Of a DNA stretch of 64,000 nucleotides, positions 35,501-49,136 are shown one piece after another (the stretch's first letter is position 1; every line of letters starts with the position of its first letter). The stretch covers positions 35,830,898 to 35,894,897 of the forward strand of contig NC_092577.1 in assembly GCF_037975245.1 (NCBI RefSeq), in the 5' to 3' direction. The stretch is from Apostichopus japonicus (lineage: Eukaryota > Echinodermata > Holothuroidea > Aspidochirotida > Stichopodidae). A program made the position numbers and the translations under genes. The notes below the pieces were generated by a model. That model had not been told where the DNA came from. It was given only the letters and a program-made list of their open reading frames with translations, and did not search any database.

Positions 35501-37832
35501 TGACACCGTCTGGGCTCTGCCAATCTCAGACGACAAGGAAGTAATATTTGGAGAATCAACTTACATGGCATTTGGACGTCCTCTGTCAATCTGTTTGCAA
35601 TGCTCAATATATATATACCACCCTCCAAACAAACAGCAACAAATTATGTTTCCGATATGTCATCAATGTTAACATTAAAATATCTTGTAATAACGTCCAT
35701 GATCGGAACATCAAGTTGAAGTAGTATCAGCATGTCATAAAAAATGTCAAGTTGGTTCAGTCATATTCTTAATATATTTTGTTCCATCCTTTCTCACGTC
35801 CCTCTTCCTAACATTTTAGCAACAAAAATCTAGGCACAGAAGTCTTAGTTAGCTTTCGCGGTTTAATTTCTGTTTTTTTTTTTCTAAATGAAATTACAGG
35901 TTAGAAGACATTATTGAGACACTCCTTAATCTCACAATACCTTAAATTTATCCAAAGATTGTCAAAGTGTTGAGGAGAGTTGGAAATATTTGAGATAAAC
36001 ATCTTCTTCTTAAAACAACACAATTTCTCCTTTACCTCGTTTTCTTTGTGGCCGAGGATGGGGAAGGTGAGGAGGGTGGGGAGGGTGAGGAGGGTGAGAA
36101 TTGTGGGTTGAGGTGGGGAGGGTGAGTTAATATCCTACTGGAGATTTGCTCTGCTCATTTGTAATTGGGTTTTACTTGGGACTGAATCCAGCTTCAATCT
36201 GTTCGTTTGCCAATTCGCTTTCATATGTCCATAATCGTAATTTACTTCATTTCCTTGTTAACCTTAACCGGTAACTTTCTTCGGTGGGGTGTGGGATGGG
36301 GGAGAGGAGACGTTATCAAAATACTAGAATTTACCTACATGTTAATTAGCCGGAAACTTTCGAAAAATAATGATTCAAGTCATTCAGTTTGAACCCTTTC
36401 ACAGCGAAGACGTTTTTATACAGCTTTCTTCACAGAATTTACCTCTGCTACCTACTTTTTGGGTCGTGGGTTGGGTTGATGTCATGTTTCTCATCCTACT
36501 AGATGTTCCCCTCATGTTAGATAGCAGTAAACGATTAATCTCAGTTCTAAGCTGATCCTTAGCCATAATCACGGGCGTTTTTACGTGTGTTTCCTTTTGT
36601 TAAATGTTCTTAATTATGTGAAAGGTAATATGGCCATTTGTGCAATAAGACATATTATGAACTGCATACAAATTGGAGAGAAATTGTTTTAATTTGATAA
36701 CCAACGTAATATAACATTTTTAACTTAATTTTAAATTTGACGTAAGCCCTGAGTATTGTCATAAATCGTCAGCACATTTTTCCTTTTTGATTTGATAATG
36801 TACCGTATTCGACAGAGAACTTCATGAAAATATTCCTGCGACACTCAATTGGCAGAATTACTTTCCATATACCAGTTGTTTGTCAGTATATGAACAGTAT
36901 GAACATCAATCAGATAAAGATAAGGAACTGTTCATACTGTCAGTACTAGTGCTTTGAAGCATGATATAGGAGTACAGTTTAGAGTGGTATTACCATGAGA
37001 TTATTGTCTCAACTGGCTGCCTATGGTTGTTACCTTATAAATATTCATTTATGTTTTAATCGTCACAGCTGTGTTCGTCTATTACAATCTATTTTGTCCC
37101 CCTATCATTTTTGGTTCTCGCTTCCTTGTTAATCAATTTTCGTTTCCCGATTCTGTAAAAGAAGCCTTGTGAAATTCCATATACTGTTTATCGTTCATAG
37201 ATAATATTTCCTAAATTACTTAATACCACAACTGTATACTCGGAAAGATATCCACTTTAGATACAGAAAAACGATAATATAATAACATATCTCTAATGTT
37301 ACAAGAAGTTGCATGATGCATGAAAACTAAGACTCATCAAAGGAAAATCAATATTTTTAAGAACGGCCCTGAAAACTAAAAAATTGTACCCCCCCCCCCC
37401 CCAAAAAAAAAGAAGGTAATTGGCATTTTATTCTCGGGATAAGCTGATATTTTATTGCCCAAACCATATCATTGGACGTCTATTTGTATCCTTAGTGTTG
37501 AAAATAGGTTAATTTACTGCGATGTATATGATTTAAACATGAACTATTATTATCATTATTATTTTATCGGTTGGTGGGGAGGAGAAGTCGGGGTTGTATG
37601 TATATGTTTATTTGTTGGATTGTCATTGCATATAGGCCTAGTATGTGTCTTCTGGAGTGAGCTTTTCTTGTTTGTATGTTTTCACAAATGTATAACTGTC
37701 TTTCTACAGTAAGTTAGAAGTGGAGTTTTATTAATATTTCCCCTTTCTACCGGTATATAAAAAATGACCCAAATACTACATATTCAAATGATATTGTCAT
37801 TTGTCAAGATTAAGGCGTCATTCCTTCTCTGT

Positions 37833-37903
37833 ACCCCTCCCCCTCCTCCCCTCCCCTCCCCCTCCCCTCCCCTCCCTCCCCTCCCCCTCCCCCTCCCCTC
37901 CCC
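37833..37903. repeat. Polypyrimidine CCCCTCC-type tract
   Basis: About 70 bp of almost pure C/T (CCCCTCCCCTCC repeats) on the plus strand. Confidence 0.9.
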
Positions 37904-39199
37904 AATAATCAGAAGAGCTACTATACCATAAAAGACCTATGACATGACATTTTATATTATTACAGAGGAAATGGTTCTCGGGTAGTTTTAAACCGGGCTA
38001 TCACTTTTCTTACACCTATTATCTTCATTGTTTTTACCTTAATATATATTCGAATGACGCCACTTCCACCGCCACCCTCCCATACCACACACACACATTC
38101 CGGTTCACGCTTCCGTTTTTGTTTCCATCATCCATGTAGATTACTACCCAGAAATATTATGAAAATGTGTGGAAATAATTTGGTGTCAAATTCTTGACGT
38201 TTTGTCACTTCACCCCAAGAAATTAATATATATAGCTAAAGGAATAACACGTTTATTTTTTTACGACACCTATCGTTAAAATCATTTCCCAGTAAAACTT
38301 GAGATCTTTGCTGAAACATTTTCTTTTCATCAACACGCCCAAAGGAAGAGTTCTAACTCCCGTAATTTGATATTAATATTAATATTTTGAAGAAATCCTC
38401 CAACTCGGAGATTGACAATGTTTCATTGTTTTAGTTTCCCTTTTAATGAAGAATGGATTATTCTTTGGTTATTCTTGTATTTGTTAATAACACGACCGTA
38501 TAATGATTTTTATTTGTTGTCATGTAAAATCTATCCAAAGCGAAACCTTGGATTTCAAACTTTCTCTAAGGCGTGAAAATAAAGAAGACCTTGCACGCAA
38601 AAAAAAGTGCAATTGTTTACCTTGAAGTGAAAATTTTTCATTCTTTTGTGTATTTTCGTTTAAAGATGAAAAAATATTAACCAAGTCAATAGAATTTATT
38701 ACATAATCAAGTCAGTACTACAAACAATGCAAACATACAAACATTTGTGTATACTTTTGTTATAAATTGCAACAATATTCATCGTATTGTTTGCAATTAT
38801 TAATAATTATGATAATTTTTTATGAGAAATGTTATCATGATTTTAGTATAGCTTGGTCATGTGACAACAGTGAAAGCATCAAATTAAAAATATGCGAAAT
38901 GTGTATAAGATGGCGTTTGAGGTTTGCGCATTGTTCCAAAATAATGTTTCAACCATACTGTCACGTGCACTCACAAACATTCACGTTATGCCGTTTTGTC
39001 AGCACACAGTGGGTTGTGCTGTTCATATATTATTTTAACATCTGCATGTAGGCTATGTAAAGCAATGAAAACTCTCTGTATGTATTGTAGTGTTAGGCCT
39101 CCTATCCTAAAATACGAGGGAAGTGTTTATTTTCTTACATCTTTTTCAATATTTGATTTCCACACTACTTTTTCCCCTCCCCATGAAAGTTGTTACTTA

Positions 39200-39228
39200 A
39201 ATATATATATATATATATATATATATAC
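39200..39228. repeat. (AT)n microsatellite
   Basis: Short uninterrupted AT run. Confidence 0.95.
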
Positions 39229-40309
39229 TAGATTGCACCCTGCATGATACTCCATACTGTTATTTCTTGAAATAGAGACATTGCACCATATAACTGATTC
39301 CTTTCTTTTCTTATATCTACATTATTTTAGTATCAAAGGTCCGAGAACTATAAAGCTAACCACACCCTTACGCTTGTGACGTCATAAAATGCTCTAATGG
39401 GACCTAATCTATATTTAACGATCCTCAGTAGGGTTTCGTTCTGATAATTTCAACTTTTTTGTAAGGAGCGTGATTACGTTTGCGGCTATTCAGTGAAATA
39501 TTATGATGTAACCCGATAGAATTTTACGAATAGCGGGTCACTGACATGATGTTTATGTGACACTAATACCCAATACATGTAGTTCTGCATTTGTACGTAG
39601 AAACGTTATCGGTTGGAGTTGTAACTATAGGTTACAGGCTAACAGCTTCAAGATTTTGAAAGCGACTCGCACACAACTGTTCGCAAAATGGTGACACAAC
39701 TTCTTGTCCTCCCCCCCCCCCCTCAAATCCCTCTTATTTTTTAATTTTTTGCTTTTTGCATCTTTGTGGTAAAGCGTGTATAGCTTGCCAATATGTCAGT
39801 GTATGCATTTCAGACATGTAATTCACAAAGCACATATCGCCTAGGCATTATTACTGTATCAGGAACGAATTCGTCCACTGGTTTACCGGCTCGGCACCGA
39901 TGCAGCAATGAATCGAAAATTGAAGGGTTGAAGTTGGAGGAAAGGGAGCGGAGGGAGGGGAGAAGGGTGCAGGAGTAAGACCAATATCCAGTGAAGTTGA
40001 AGCGAACTTGAAATTGCTTTATACAGCACCGCGCCCGAGTTTAAATCGCTGCTTTATGAAAGCGCATCCTCTAGTTGTTAGGATCCTTATAAACATATTT
40101 GTTATCACATCTCTTTGTATATAATACTTTTACGATGTAAGCACGGCAGCCAGTTTAATTTTGAAGAGTGATAGGTCAATACAAAAGCAAAACGTTGAAA
40201 ACGAATATCTGTTATAATACTAATTGCCTCGTTAATAAACATTTCAGCTTTAATGTATACGCTTTTCATTATTAGGAATATTAAGAATATTATTAGGGGG
40301 TGGGGGAGG

Positions 40310-40677
40310 GGAGGGGGCGTTTTGGTCAAGTGGTTAAGGCAGTGGACTTGTGATCTAAGTATTGCAGGTTCGAGTCCCTGGGGTCCTTGAGCAAGGCGCT
40401 TTATCTCCTTTGCCTCTCTTCACCCAGGTGTATAAATCGGGACTTGCGAGGTAACTTGTAAATATATATAGTTGTGTGCGCCGGTTTGTGGCTGCACCCT
40501 TTGGGAAGTCCCCGGGGGACACGTGGATTTGGTGCACTGTGGTTCCCCAGGAGAGATTGATTGAATTATGCACACTTTGGTGTGTGGGTGTTACCAATGA
40601 CCAGTGTTAAGTTGTAAAGTCGTGTGAGAGGGCCTTGGCCTTGAACAAGACTACAAACCTTCAACTTAAACTTGAAA
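40310..40677 (+). mobile_element. tRNA-derived SINE (SINE-B)
   Basis: The head contains an A-box-like TGGTCAAGTGGTTAAGG (from about 40323) and a B box GGTTCGAGTCC (about 40367-40377), the spacing of a pol III tRNA promoter. The body carries TTGAGCAAGGCGCTTTATC, and the 3' end is a degenerate TTCAAC/TTAAAC tail. The sequence outside the head does not match SINE-A, so this is a second family. The exact 5' boundary is unclear because it abuts a G-rich run. Confidence 0.78.
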
Positions 40678-40867
40678 ACTCAAATAGATATGCGTCACGA
40701 CCTCGATATCACATCTAATGTAACGCCAACGCACTTTCTATACCTGCACTTTCTACAAATATTTCTCTTGAACGTATATACGCCTCAGTTGGAAGTGGAA
40801 TTCGACTATAGATACAAACATGTTTACAACATTTACCTGTATAGTAATGAGTTGTATTGTTTGAGGG

Positions 40868-40930
40868 CCTGACATGGTTGACTCTAGCAGGATTGTCGTC
40901 TTCAGAGGCTAACTAAAACGAACACAAACT
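40868..40930 (-). mobile_element. Eroded Penelope-like terminal fragment
   Basis: CCTGACATGGTTGACTCTAG, then CAGGATTGTCGTCTTCAGAG and GCTAA align with CCTGACGTTTCGATCCTAGC etc. at 49138-49178 next to the Penelope ORF. The hammerhead-like GAAAC has been lost here. No coding part adjoins. Confidence 0.6.
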
Positions 40931-42730
40931 AAGAACATAGTTTGTTGAGGAAATCGGAAAGTACAGAGTTTGACCTAACATACTATACAATCCATATATA
41001 GGGCGAGGTCACTAACTCAGATAATAGGAGTCAAATTGAAAAGTATATCGTCCCCAAGAAACAATAAAATCAAAATATTATTTTATTTTATTGTCAAGGT
41101 TATGACGTCATAGCTGTTATTACTGTATCAGATTACATAGCCGTGGGATGTTTTTTTTTTACCCAAATCTTAACTCTTAAAATTAATTTGGCTTATACTA
41201 TTATGATATACTTCCAAGAATAGGCCAACAACGACTTCATGTGACTTATCAGGGTTTTCATCTCTACTAAGTCAGATTTTATCGGACGGGTGACGGAACA
41301 GTTCGAACGCCAAGATCACATTTTTTTCTTTGAATTTAGCCACGCATGAGCAGCAAATCTCTTTTTCTTAACGAGATGTTCAGAAGGATTGGCCACATCT
41401 GTCATTGTCATGGACCAATACACCGAGACGAAACCAACCTTAAAGAAAAAACAACCTATAGGCTCCGTCCTACTTCATCAGACATTTTCTAATTAATTTC
41501 GTCCAAGAATGATTGGCAAAGATTAGGTTTATAATTTAGAGGTATAAGTGACACGTTTAAGACTGCTAATTAGCCATTAGCATTTTACTAATGAGGTTTG
41601 GATTCACTCTGGGGCGAGTTATAAAAATATCATTGTTTACACCACGGAGATTTTATGGTCATCTTAAAAAGCGCATTTGAAACGGGGCTGACCACTGTCT
41701 GTTGTTCTATTGTCTTTTGTAAAAGTTGGTTCAGTCTAACGTCAATTATAAAAGTAAAAAAAAAATGTTTTAATCACGACATAAATTTTTTATCTTAACC
41801 TTTTTAAAGCTTGCAATAGTTCCATCTGTCATTTTTTTGACCTCATTACAACAAATTTACGACTAGAAAATCATCATGGAGCCGGCGTGAGGTGTTGGGT
41901 TGGTGTAGGGTGGTATACAAATTGGTGAAAAAGGCAACGTATAACATTTTAATGCGATGGTACTATAGCATAAATCAAATTAATATCAAATTAAGTAGAA
42001 CTCGATACAAAAAAAAAACAATTAGCGCTGACAGGAGACTTGTTTGATGAAGCAATAATGTTTATGACACGCCTCAGAGATGCATATATGAGAACTTGGA
42101 CTATAGTGTGCTAACATGGACCTGACTCTTGGCATTAACGTCACTTAGATAGATGGTGGGCAATAATTTACAATACAAAACGCACATCAGATAGTGTGCA
42201 GGTGCTCGCGACCTTTGTAATATTCGATTTAGTCTTTGGTCTCTGTCTTCATAACATATTTTTGTTAATGTTAGCAATCTTTCGAGTCTGTTTGGCATAA
42301 TAGATATATCGATTTTTGACCGCCTTGATCCACATTCTATGCATTTTGTTTCTTCACACCAGTGCTATCGGCTACCGTATAGGAAACAGACTGAACCATG
42401 CCAAACCACATGATTCCCTTTCAATGCTAACAACCCCCCCCCCCCACCCTCCTCTCCATTCACTGTCCCGGTAGCTCATCTTAATGGATTTAATATGAGA
42501 ATTTTAATTTATTTTCTGCTAACCTATATATATGCAGAGTTATAGGTCTTCATGTTTTTAATTAAATTTATGATTTATGAGTCTCGTATCTCTGGCGATA
42601 GTTCATAGCGTCTATTAATCAGCTTGTATGTTTCGGAAAGACATTGCTTTTTCTAGTTTTTTTCTCGATAAACCTTAATGGGAAATTTGATAAATATTGA
42701 TACGTTTTAAGGGTTTCAGTTACATGAAAT

Positions 42731-42732
<2 letters not shown>

Positions 42733-42796
<64 letters not shown>
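42733..42796. repeat. (AT)n microsatellite, about 64 bp
   Basis: Pure AT run 115 bp before the 75-bp tandem array. Confidence 0.97.
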
Positions 42797-42798
<2 letters not shown>

Positions 42799-42910
42799 AT
42801 ACTTGATTATTATTCGAGTTTAGGAAGTGTTGACACCAATGTATTGATGATCGGATGAAAAGCTTTTTGTAAATGACGAAATAGTCTGATCCCATATGAC
42901 TCTCGCTGAT

Positions 42911-43460
42911 TGTGTTTATATGTGATAGTATTACTATAAAGCTGCAGTGTGTTGAGTTTGAATGGGACTAGAATGATGAACTCAGTATTGCAGCTTATAT
43001 ATGATAGTACTACTATAAAGTTGCATATTGAGTTCCCAGGCGACTAGAATGATGAACTCAGTATTGTGTTTGTATGTGATAGTTCTACTTTAAATCTGTG
43101 TATTGAGTATGAAGGAGACTAGAATGATGAACTCAGTGTTGTCTTTATATGTGATATTATTAAAGCTGTGTATTGAGTATGAAGGAGACTAGAATGATGA
43201 ACCCAGTGTTGTGTTTATATGTGATAGTACTACTATAAAGCTGTGTATTGAGTTGATACATCCAGCATTGTGTTTATAGTGATAGTACTACTATAAAGCT
43301 GTATATTGAGTTGATAAACTCAGTATTGTGTTTATAGTGATAGTACTACTATAAAAGATATATAGTTTGAAGGAGACTAGAACAATGGACTGAGTATTGT
43401 GTTTATATGTGATGGTACTACTATACAATTGTATATATTGAGTTCACTGGAGACAGAACA
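42911..43460. repeat. Tandem array of about 58-80-bp units (eight copies)
   Basis: Each unit contains TGTGTTTATATGTGATAGTA, CTACTATAAAGCTG, TATTGAGT, GGAGACTAGAATGATGAACT, CAGTATTG. Full units are about 75-80 bp. Two internal units of about 58 bp lack the GGAGACTAGAATGA block. No coding potential. Confidence 0.9.
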
Positions 43461-44019
43461 GTACAGACTCTGTCAAGATGTTAAACATTCCCTCTTCGTC
43501 CATGCATCAAAGCATATGGTCCATGTCTCTATGTTCAACATGTTTCCCAAGAGACGTCACATTGGCAGCCAAACACTCCATGTCTTTTTAATTATATTTC
43601 CCTTCCAATTTGAGGCTGTCACACTTGTTTTCAGCATTCAGTCCAACAATTTAAAGTCCATTCCTAATGTTGTTAGTGCTTGAAGGATTCTGTGTAGATC
43701 CAATTACATGCTAAAAGAAAAGATTAAAACCTAACCTCACGCAGTGATAAGCTATCATTGATATACATTATAAAGACTTTGGTTTTAAATAAATCCTCAT
43801 TAATTTGGAGGTTTAAGTCGATACATCGGATATTACGGCCGTGGCTTCATGAGTTCATCGACAGCGTAACGTAGGCATATCAGTTATGTACGATAACGGA
43901 TGTGACGAGGTGACACAGGTCTATAGTTACCATGAATTGTCTTCTTTCTGTGAATTCCAGATCTTTAATCTTTAACTTTACTTTCTCTGCTTTAAGAAGC
44001 GACTAAGAGATCTAACACA

Positions 44020-44405
44020 GTGCCCCACCCCAACCACCCCCCCCCCTAAAAAAGAGGGGGAGGGCGTGATGGATCCTAACTTTCACCGATTGATTTATGT
44101 TATAGGGGATAGTGAACCTTTTATGGAAGGAGTATATAGGGGATTAAGGGATTGGTATAGAGTAGGGGTGAGGCCCTGGGGTCGGTGAAACGGACTCATG
44201 GCGTGTATAGGAAGTCTGCGGTCCTCCCCAGAAAAAAGAGGCATGTTTAGACAATAAATAAGGCATAAAAACAGATATGAACGTAATGTTCTGCTAATAA
44301 ATAATCCTGGATTGTAAACAACTGCCGCCTGAACGTTTTCACCACGACTGACGGTGGAGGTCCTGCCCAGCCCCCTCCTCCCCACTCCCTTGGCACACGC
44401 CACTG
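44020..44405. other. Possible hAT-like fragment
   Basis: The sequence ends in CACACGCCACTG near 44394-44405, a CAGTGGCGTG-type terminus in reverse. A matching left end and target duplication were not found. The overlapping 105-aa minus-strand frame is not supported. Confidence 0.3.
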
Positions 44406-47075
44406 AACTCACACTTTGAAGTCTCTGACAACGGTCTTTCTTTCAATGAAACTTCAGAGAGTCGCATGCTCCTTTCACAAAATTGAAGGAAGAAGTTAAT
44501 ACCCTAACACATTTCCTTTCTTAGTACTTTTTTCAATATTTCATAAAGGATAATTTTGAATATCTTTTGTAGCATACTTCCAAGAAGATGAAACCAACAA
44601 ACGCATAAAAACAGCTTCTATATTCATCAGTTTTAAAATTCCACGATACACAATTCGTATGTCATAAAAGTAGATGGGAGGGGAGGGAGGGGGGGGGGGA
44701 GGAGGAGGAAATAATTGAAATCTAATAGTAGCGATGCGTAGTTTTTCTTTTTCAAGTTTTATAACTTTGCTTGAATGCAGTTTTGATTGATGCCACCAGT
44801 CAACTGTACACAAGGTCAATGAAGCATATATTAGCTGTTAGAGCCGGTCACGTGTATATATGATATGCATTTATTTTACGGGGAATTGATAAATGTATAG
44901 GAATACAGTAGGAGACTTGTCAAGATTGTGTAACATGTTTCATGTTTCAAGTATTGATGGGTTTATCACGCAATCTGAAAAGTGACAGACCGTGATGGCT
45001 TCTATTTTTCGAAGAAAATGAGTCAATACATTCTTGTTTTTCTATTAACTGTTATAGTTTATTCCCAGTGTTATACGTGATAATTATTGGAAAATTTTTC
45101 TGTTTTTGTAGCATATGTTTTTCCGCTACTCCTTATCATAACTTTTAAGAGATACACAGTTTAGCACATTCAATTGATATAAGTAGCCTTATCACATGGG
45201 GATTTTTCGGTGCCCCCTTTTTGGCCCCCACCCCTCTCCACATGAAACTTATCGAGAGAAAAAACCTTAGACATGAAGATACATAATTCCTTGACTTCCT
45301 ACTGACTACATTAAAACCCGAAACACTTCAGGGGTTTTGCCCTCTTGACCTCCACAGGGACCAGATGGCGGCCACCCCTGAAGCTCACGCAGATATGGCT
45401 GTCTTTCTTACTGTCCCCCCCCCCCACCGTCCCCACACTTCCAAATGTCTGGCTATGCCACTGATTGATGTACGTGATCAATTGATTTAAGCTGTGAAAA
45501 GTCACCCAAGGTATAGACCCAGGTCACGGATAGCAGAAAACGACCATGGGCCTGAAAAGGCTACCATACACATTGGTCCAATTCATTTGGAACGGTAACC
45601 GTGTTGTGACGGTATTCTGTCAAGTGCGTTACTACCGGTACCGTACTATATATTGCGGAAGCAGGGTTTTCACACAGTTCATTATAATACTGTGGTTACG
45701 AACAACATTAAATAATATTCTGGCGACTGATGTTGATCGATTCTGCATCTTTAGGTCAAAGTCGTCTTTATTGCATCATTGTGTATGGCGATAGTATCGA
45801 TAATTCATTCAAGACCGCGTGATACTTTAAATTACGTCATACCGTGTGACTCATGCATATTCATAATATCTTCATGATTAGGAGTCACGCCCCTTTCCTT
45901 CCTAACGTCAGTTGACATAATGTAAGGTATAAAGTAGGTATAAGTTTCTCATATATATGTACGCATCGTCCATTTGCCATACACCACGTGCTTCAAACGA
46001 GGCTTGAAAAAGAGGAAATGACCTTTGATCTATATCGAAAAATGTTTGCTTTCCAAACTTCCTGTACATGACAGCAATTTATATCTAACATATTCATTGT
46101 CATCACTGTATAGTTGCATGCTGACTTAACAAGTATAGGCCTCTGTACGGCGTGACAGTCTGTGTAGTGCACACTGTATTATATCCCTGATACCCCAGAC
46201 CATGACGGAAGTTATGAAACATTTTCCTAAGTGTTAATAAATGATAAGAGAGCAAAATAATCCATTGCGTTTGTTGCTAGTGGTTTGCTTTAATGGCTTA
46301 GATACCGGTAGACTAAATATGTTGCACAAAAATTCTATAAAATCGTGACGTCATCTTCCTAAAACAACAAACTCGAGGACAATGTATATTAAACATAATG
46401 CAATTCTTATCAATAACCCTCTCTCACTAGGAATGTTACAAAGGGTTCTAATGGTTGCCATCTTTGAGAGATATATGTCACATGAGGGTGCTTACATGCA
46501 AAATGGTGCAATAGTTTGCAACATTTGAAACAATTATTGTTGAAGAATTTTCGACAGATTAGGATGAGCCGTACATATATGTTGTTTGTGTCCTGTATGC
46601 TATAGATTTATTTTTGGATCCTGTCTGACCCCCTCACCTCCCCCCCCCCCTTCTCCACCTTCCCGAAAGATATATTTGTGTCCTGAGAAATACACCATCA
46701 AGAAAAATCATCATGATGAAGTCATAATTGATGCAGTCGCGCAAGTTCAGTGGTCAGGTAGTTATTAATCGTTACAGATATGGTGACTAGCCTGTACCGT
46801 ACTTTGAGGTTCATTGATTTCCGTAAATATACGTTTTTTTTTATAAATAATACCGTAGTTTGCCTATGGTCAATCAAACCTATCACCAAACAGGCACTTA
46901 CGCGTGTTGGGGTTAACAATAGGCATTCCGTCCCGCGAATCAAAATCGACAATCTTGCACTATACTCGGTGTATATGCGGCTTCCAGCGCGCGTTATAAA
47001 CTTGACACACTCTTCTAGCCTATCCAGCTGCACATAATGAGATTGGCTGACCTTGTTGCTCTTGTCAACCTTCCT

Positions 47076-48917
47076 TACGGCATGCCATACGTTTCAAAAA
47101 TGTCCAAAGCAATATAAGCATGTCCAAAATAATATAAGCATGTCCAAATTTATGTAAACATGTCGAAACTAATATGAGTATGTCCAAAAATAAAAAGAGC
47201 ATGTCCAAAATAATATGAGAGTGTCGAAAGACTATATGAGCATGTCCAACATATTAAAAGAATGTCGAAAAATAATACAAGAGGGACAAATGTAACTGCC
47301 TAATTCAATTTTGTTTTGAACATTTTGGCGTTTTAAGTTACGCCATATGTTGCAAAATATCCAATAAAATATAAGCATGTCCAAACTTATATGAGCATGT
47401 CCAAATTTATATAGACATGTCAAAACTATATGAGCATGTCCAAAATAATACGCGCATGTCCAAACACATATAAGTATGTCCAAATATAATTTGAGCACGC
47501 CCAAAATTATATGAGAGTGTCGAATAATAATATAGAAGTCTCGAGTGTAACTGCTAACTTCAACTTTGTTATGAACATTTTGGCGTTTGAAGTCACGCCA
47601 AATGTTTCAAATATCGAACTTTTATATTGGTATGTCGAAAACAATTAGCTTACAATACCTTCTTTAGAGGTAATTTGTATCAACTGACACAATGGTTATC
47701 ATTATGACAATATATTATTGAAACATTGTTCTGTTTTTGTGACGCAAATAATTCAAAATATGTAAAAACAAGACCATCACCTAACATTTTTCCTTTTTAC
47801 ATCCCTACGTAATGTGAGTGGTTTCGCCCTGCCTAGAGGTGCTGAGATTATTCATATATTGTTGCGAAGGCAAAGAAGTTCACGTGCGAAAGTACGTACA
47901 ACATGCACAAGCGCTAACAACGTACAGTAGTTATCACACATGCGTACGTTGACAGTGAAAATGAACTACTATACTGTGTTACTTTTTTAACGGAAAATTG
48001 TGACACTTAATTACGGTTACCAGGCGAAGTCGGACACTAGCCCAGAATTAAAAAAAATAAGCCTAGGTTAGGGGTATTCAACGTTTAATCTTCACTCTCA
48101 CCTTTTAACTAAATTTCAAGATGGAAACGTGGGAAGAACTCGCCAACTACATATTATTGATTAAACCGCGTGGAATGTTGGACACAGTGGTTCTTCGTAT
48201 TAAACTCACTGATAGTTACAGCACCTTGGGGCCAGGTTGATCACTCGCGCTACGAAACAACTCAACTAATATTTCCTCGAAAATAAAATCGTTCTTGATC
48301 GAAATATCATTAAAATATTAACACACACACTAATACGGTAATGGATGAACTGTATATCGTCTTAAGTTACGCTGGATATGGTGTTTTTGTTTTCAGCATA
48401 CCAAAATAAAAAGTTTGATATTTGGAACATATGGCGTAAAATTCAAACGCCTGACTGTTCATTACAAAGTTGAATCGAGCAGTTACGCTCTAGACTTTTG
48501 TATTATTTTTCGACACTTTTTTATATTTTGGACATGCTCTTATAGTCTTTCGACACTCTTATATCATTTTGGACATGCTCTCATTATTTTTGGACATACT
48601 CATATTGGTTTCGACATGTTTATATAAATTTGGACATGCTTATATTTTTTTGGATATTTTGCAACAGATGGCGTGAATTCAGATGCCAAAATGTTCACTA
48701 AAAAGTTGAAGTTAGCAGTTACATTCGACATGTTCATATAATTTTTCGACACTCTCATATTATTTTGGGCATGATCATATTATTTTTGGACATACTTATA
48801 TTAGTTTCGATATGTTTATATAAATTTGGACATGCTTATATTTTTTTGGACATGCTTATATTATTTTGGACATGCTTATATAGTTTTGGACATTTTTGAT
48901 ACATTTGGCATTCCGTA
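47076..48917. mobile_element. Foldback-type element with subrepeat-rich inverted arms (about 1.84 kb)
   Basis: The left arm (47076 to about 47646) and right arm (about 48385 to 48917) are inverted copies. Both are built from about 20-bp subrepeats of the form ATATGAGCATGTCCAAAATA, with every few units a GTCGAAA variant. Each arm has two blocks of subrepeats divided by a unique module (GTAACTGC...AACTT, then TTTTGGCGTTTGAAGTCACG and CCA). Ends read TACGG(C/A)ATGCCA, and a 6-bp direct repeat CTTCCT flanks the element (47070-47075 and 48918-48923). The middle, about 47647-48384, has no recognisable coding frame. Long inverted arms with internal tandem repeats are the hallmark of Foldback/Galileo-like DNA transposons. 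Family assignment is inference. Confidence 0.85.
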
Positions 48918-49136
48918 CTTCCTCACTGGCCCTAGTAGAAAATTAATAGAGAATTCCTAACGTATAATTTATGACTTTGTAACAAGATTTACTCCGAACA
49001 CAATTTTGGGGCGTATAGTGGATGTCTCGTAACCTGGTGTATCGATTTTACATCGACAATGATTCGGGTGTAAAATTGAACATATGCAGTTTACACAAAA
49101 TAACTTTTTCATTATAAATTGTGTAAAAGTAAGTTG

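Noticed and set aside
36870-37040. A copy of the 30600-30760 sequence
   Set aside because: Shared words (TTCATACTGTC, GTGCTTT, GATTATTGTCT) suggest an old dispersed repeat, but the alignment is too patchy to annotate.
40320-40390. A functional tRNA gene at the SINE-B head
   Set aside because: Only promoter boxes fit. Stems are not convincing and the unit continues as a SINE.
45330-45462. A hAT-like element ending TGGCTATGCCACTG
   Set aside because: A right-end-like word is present, but no left end or 8-bp duplication could be found.
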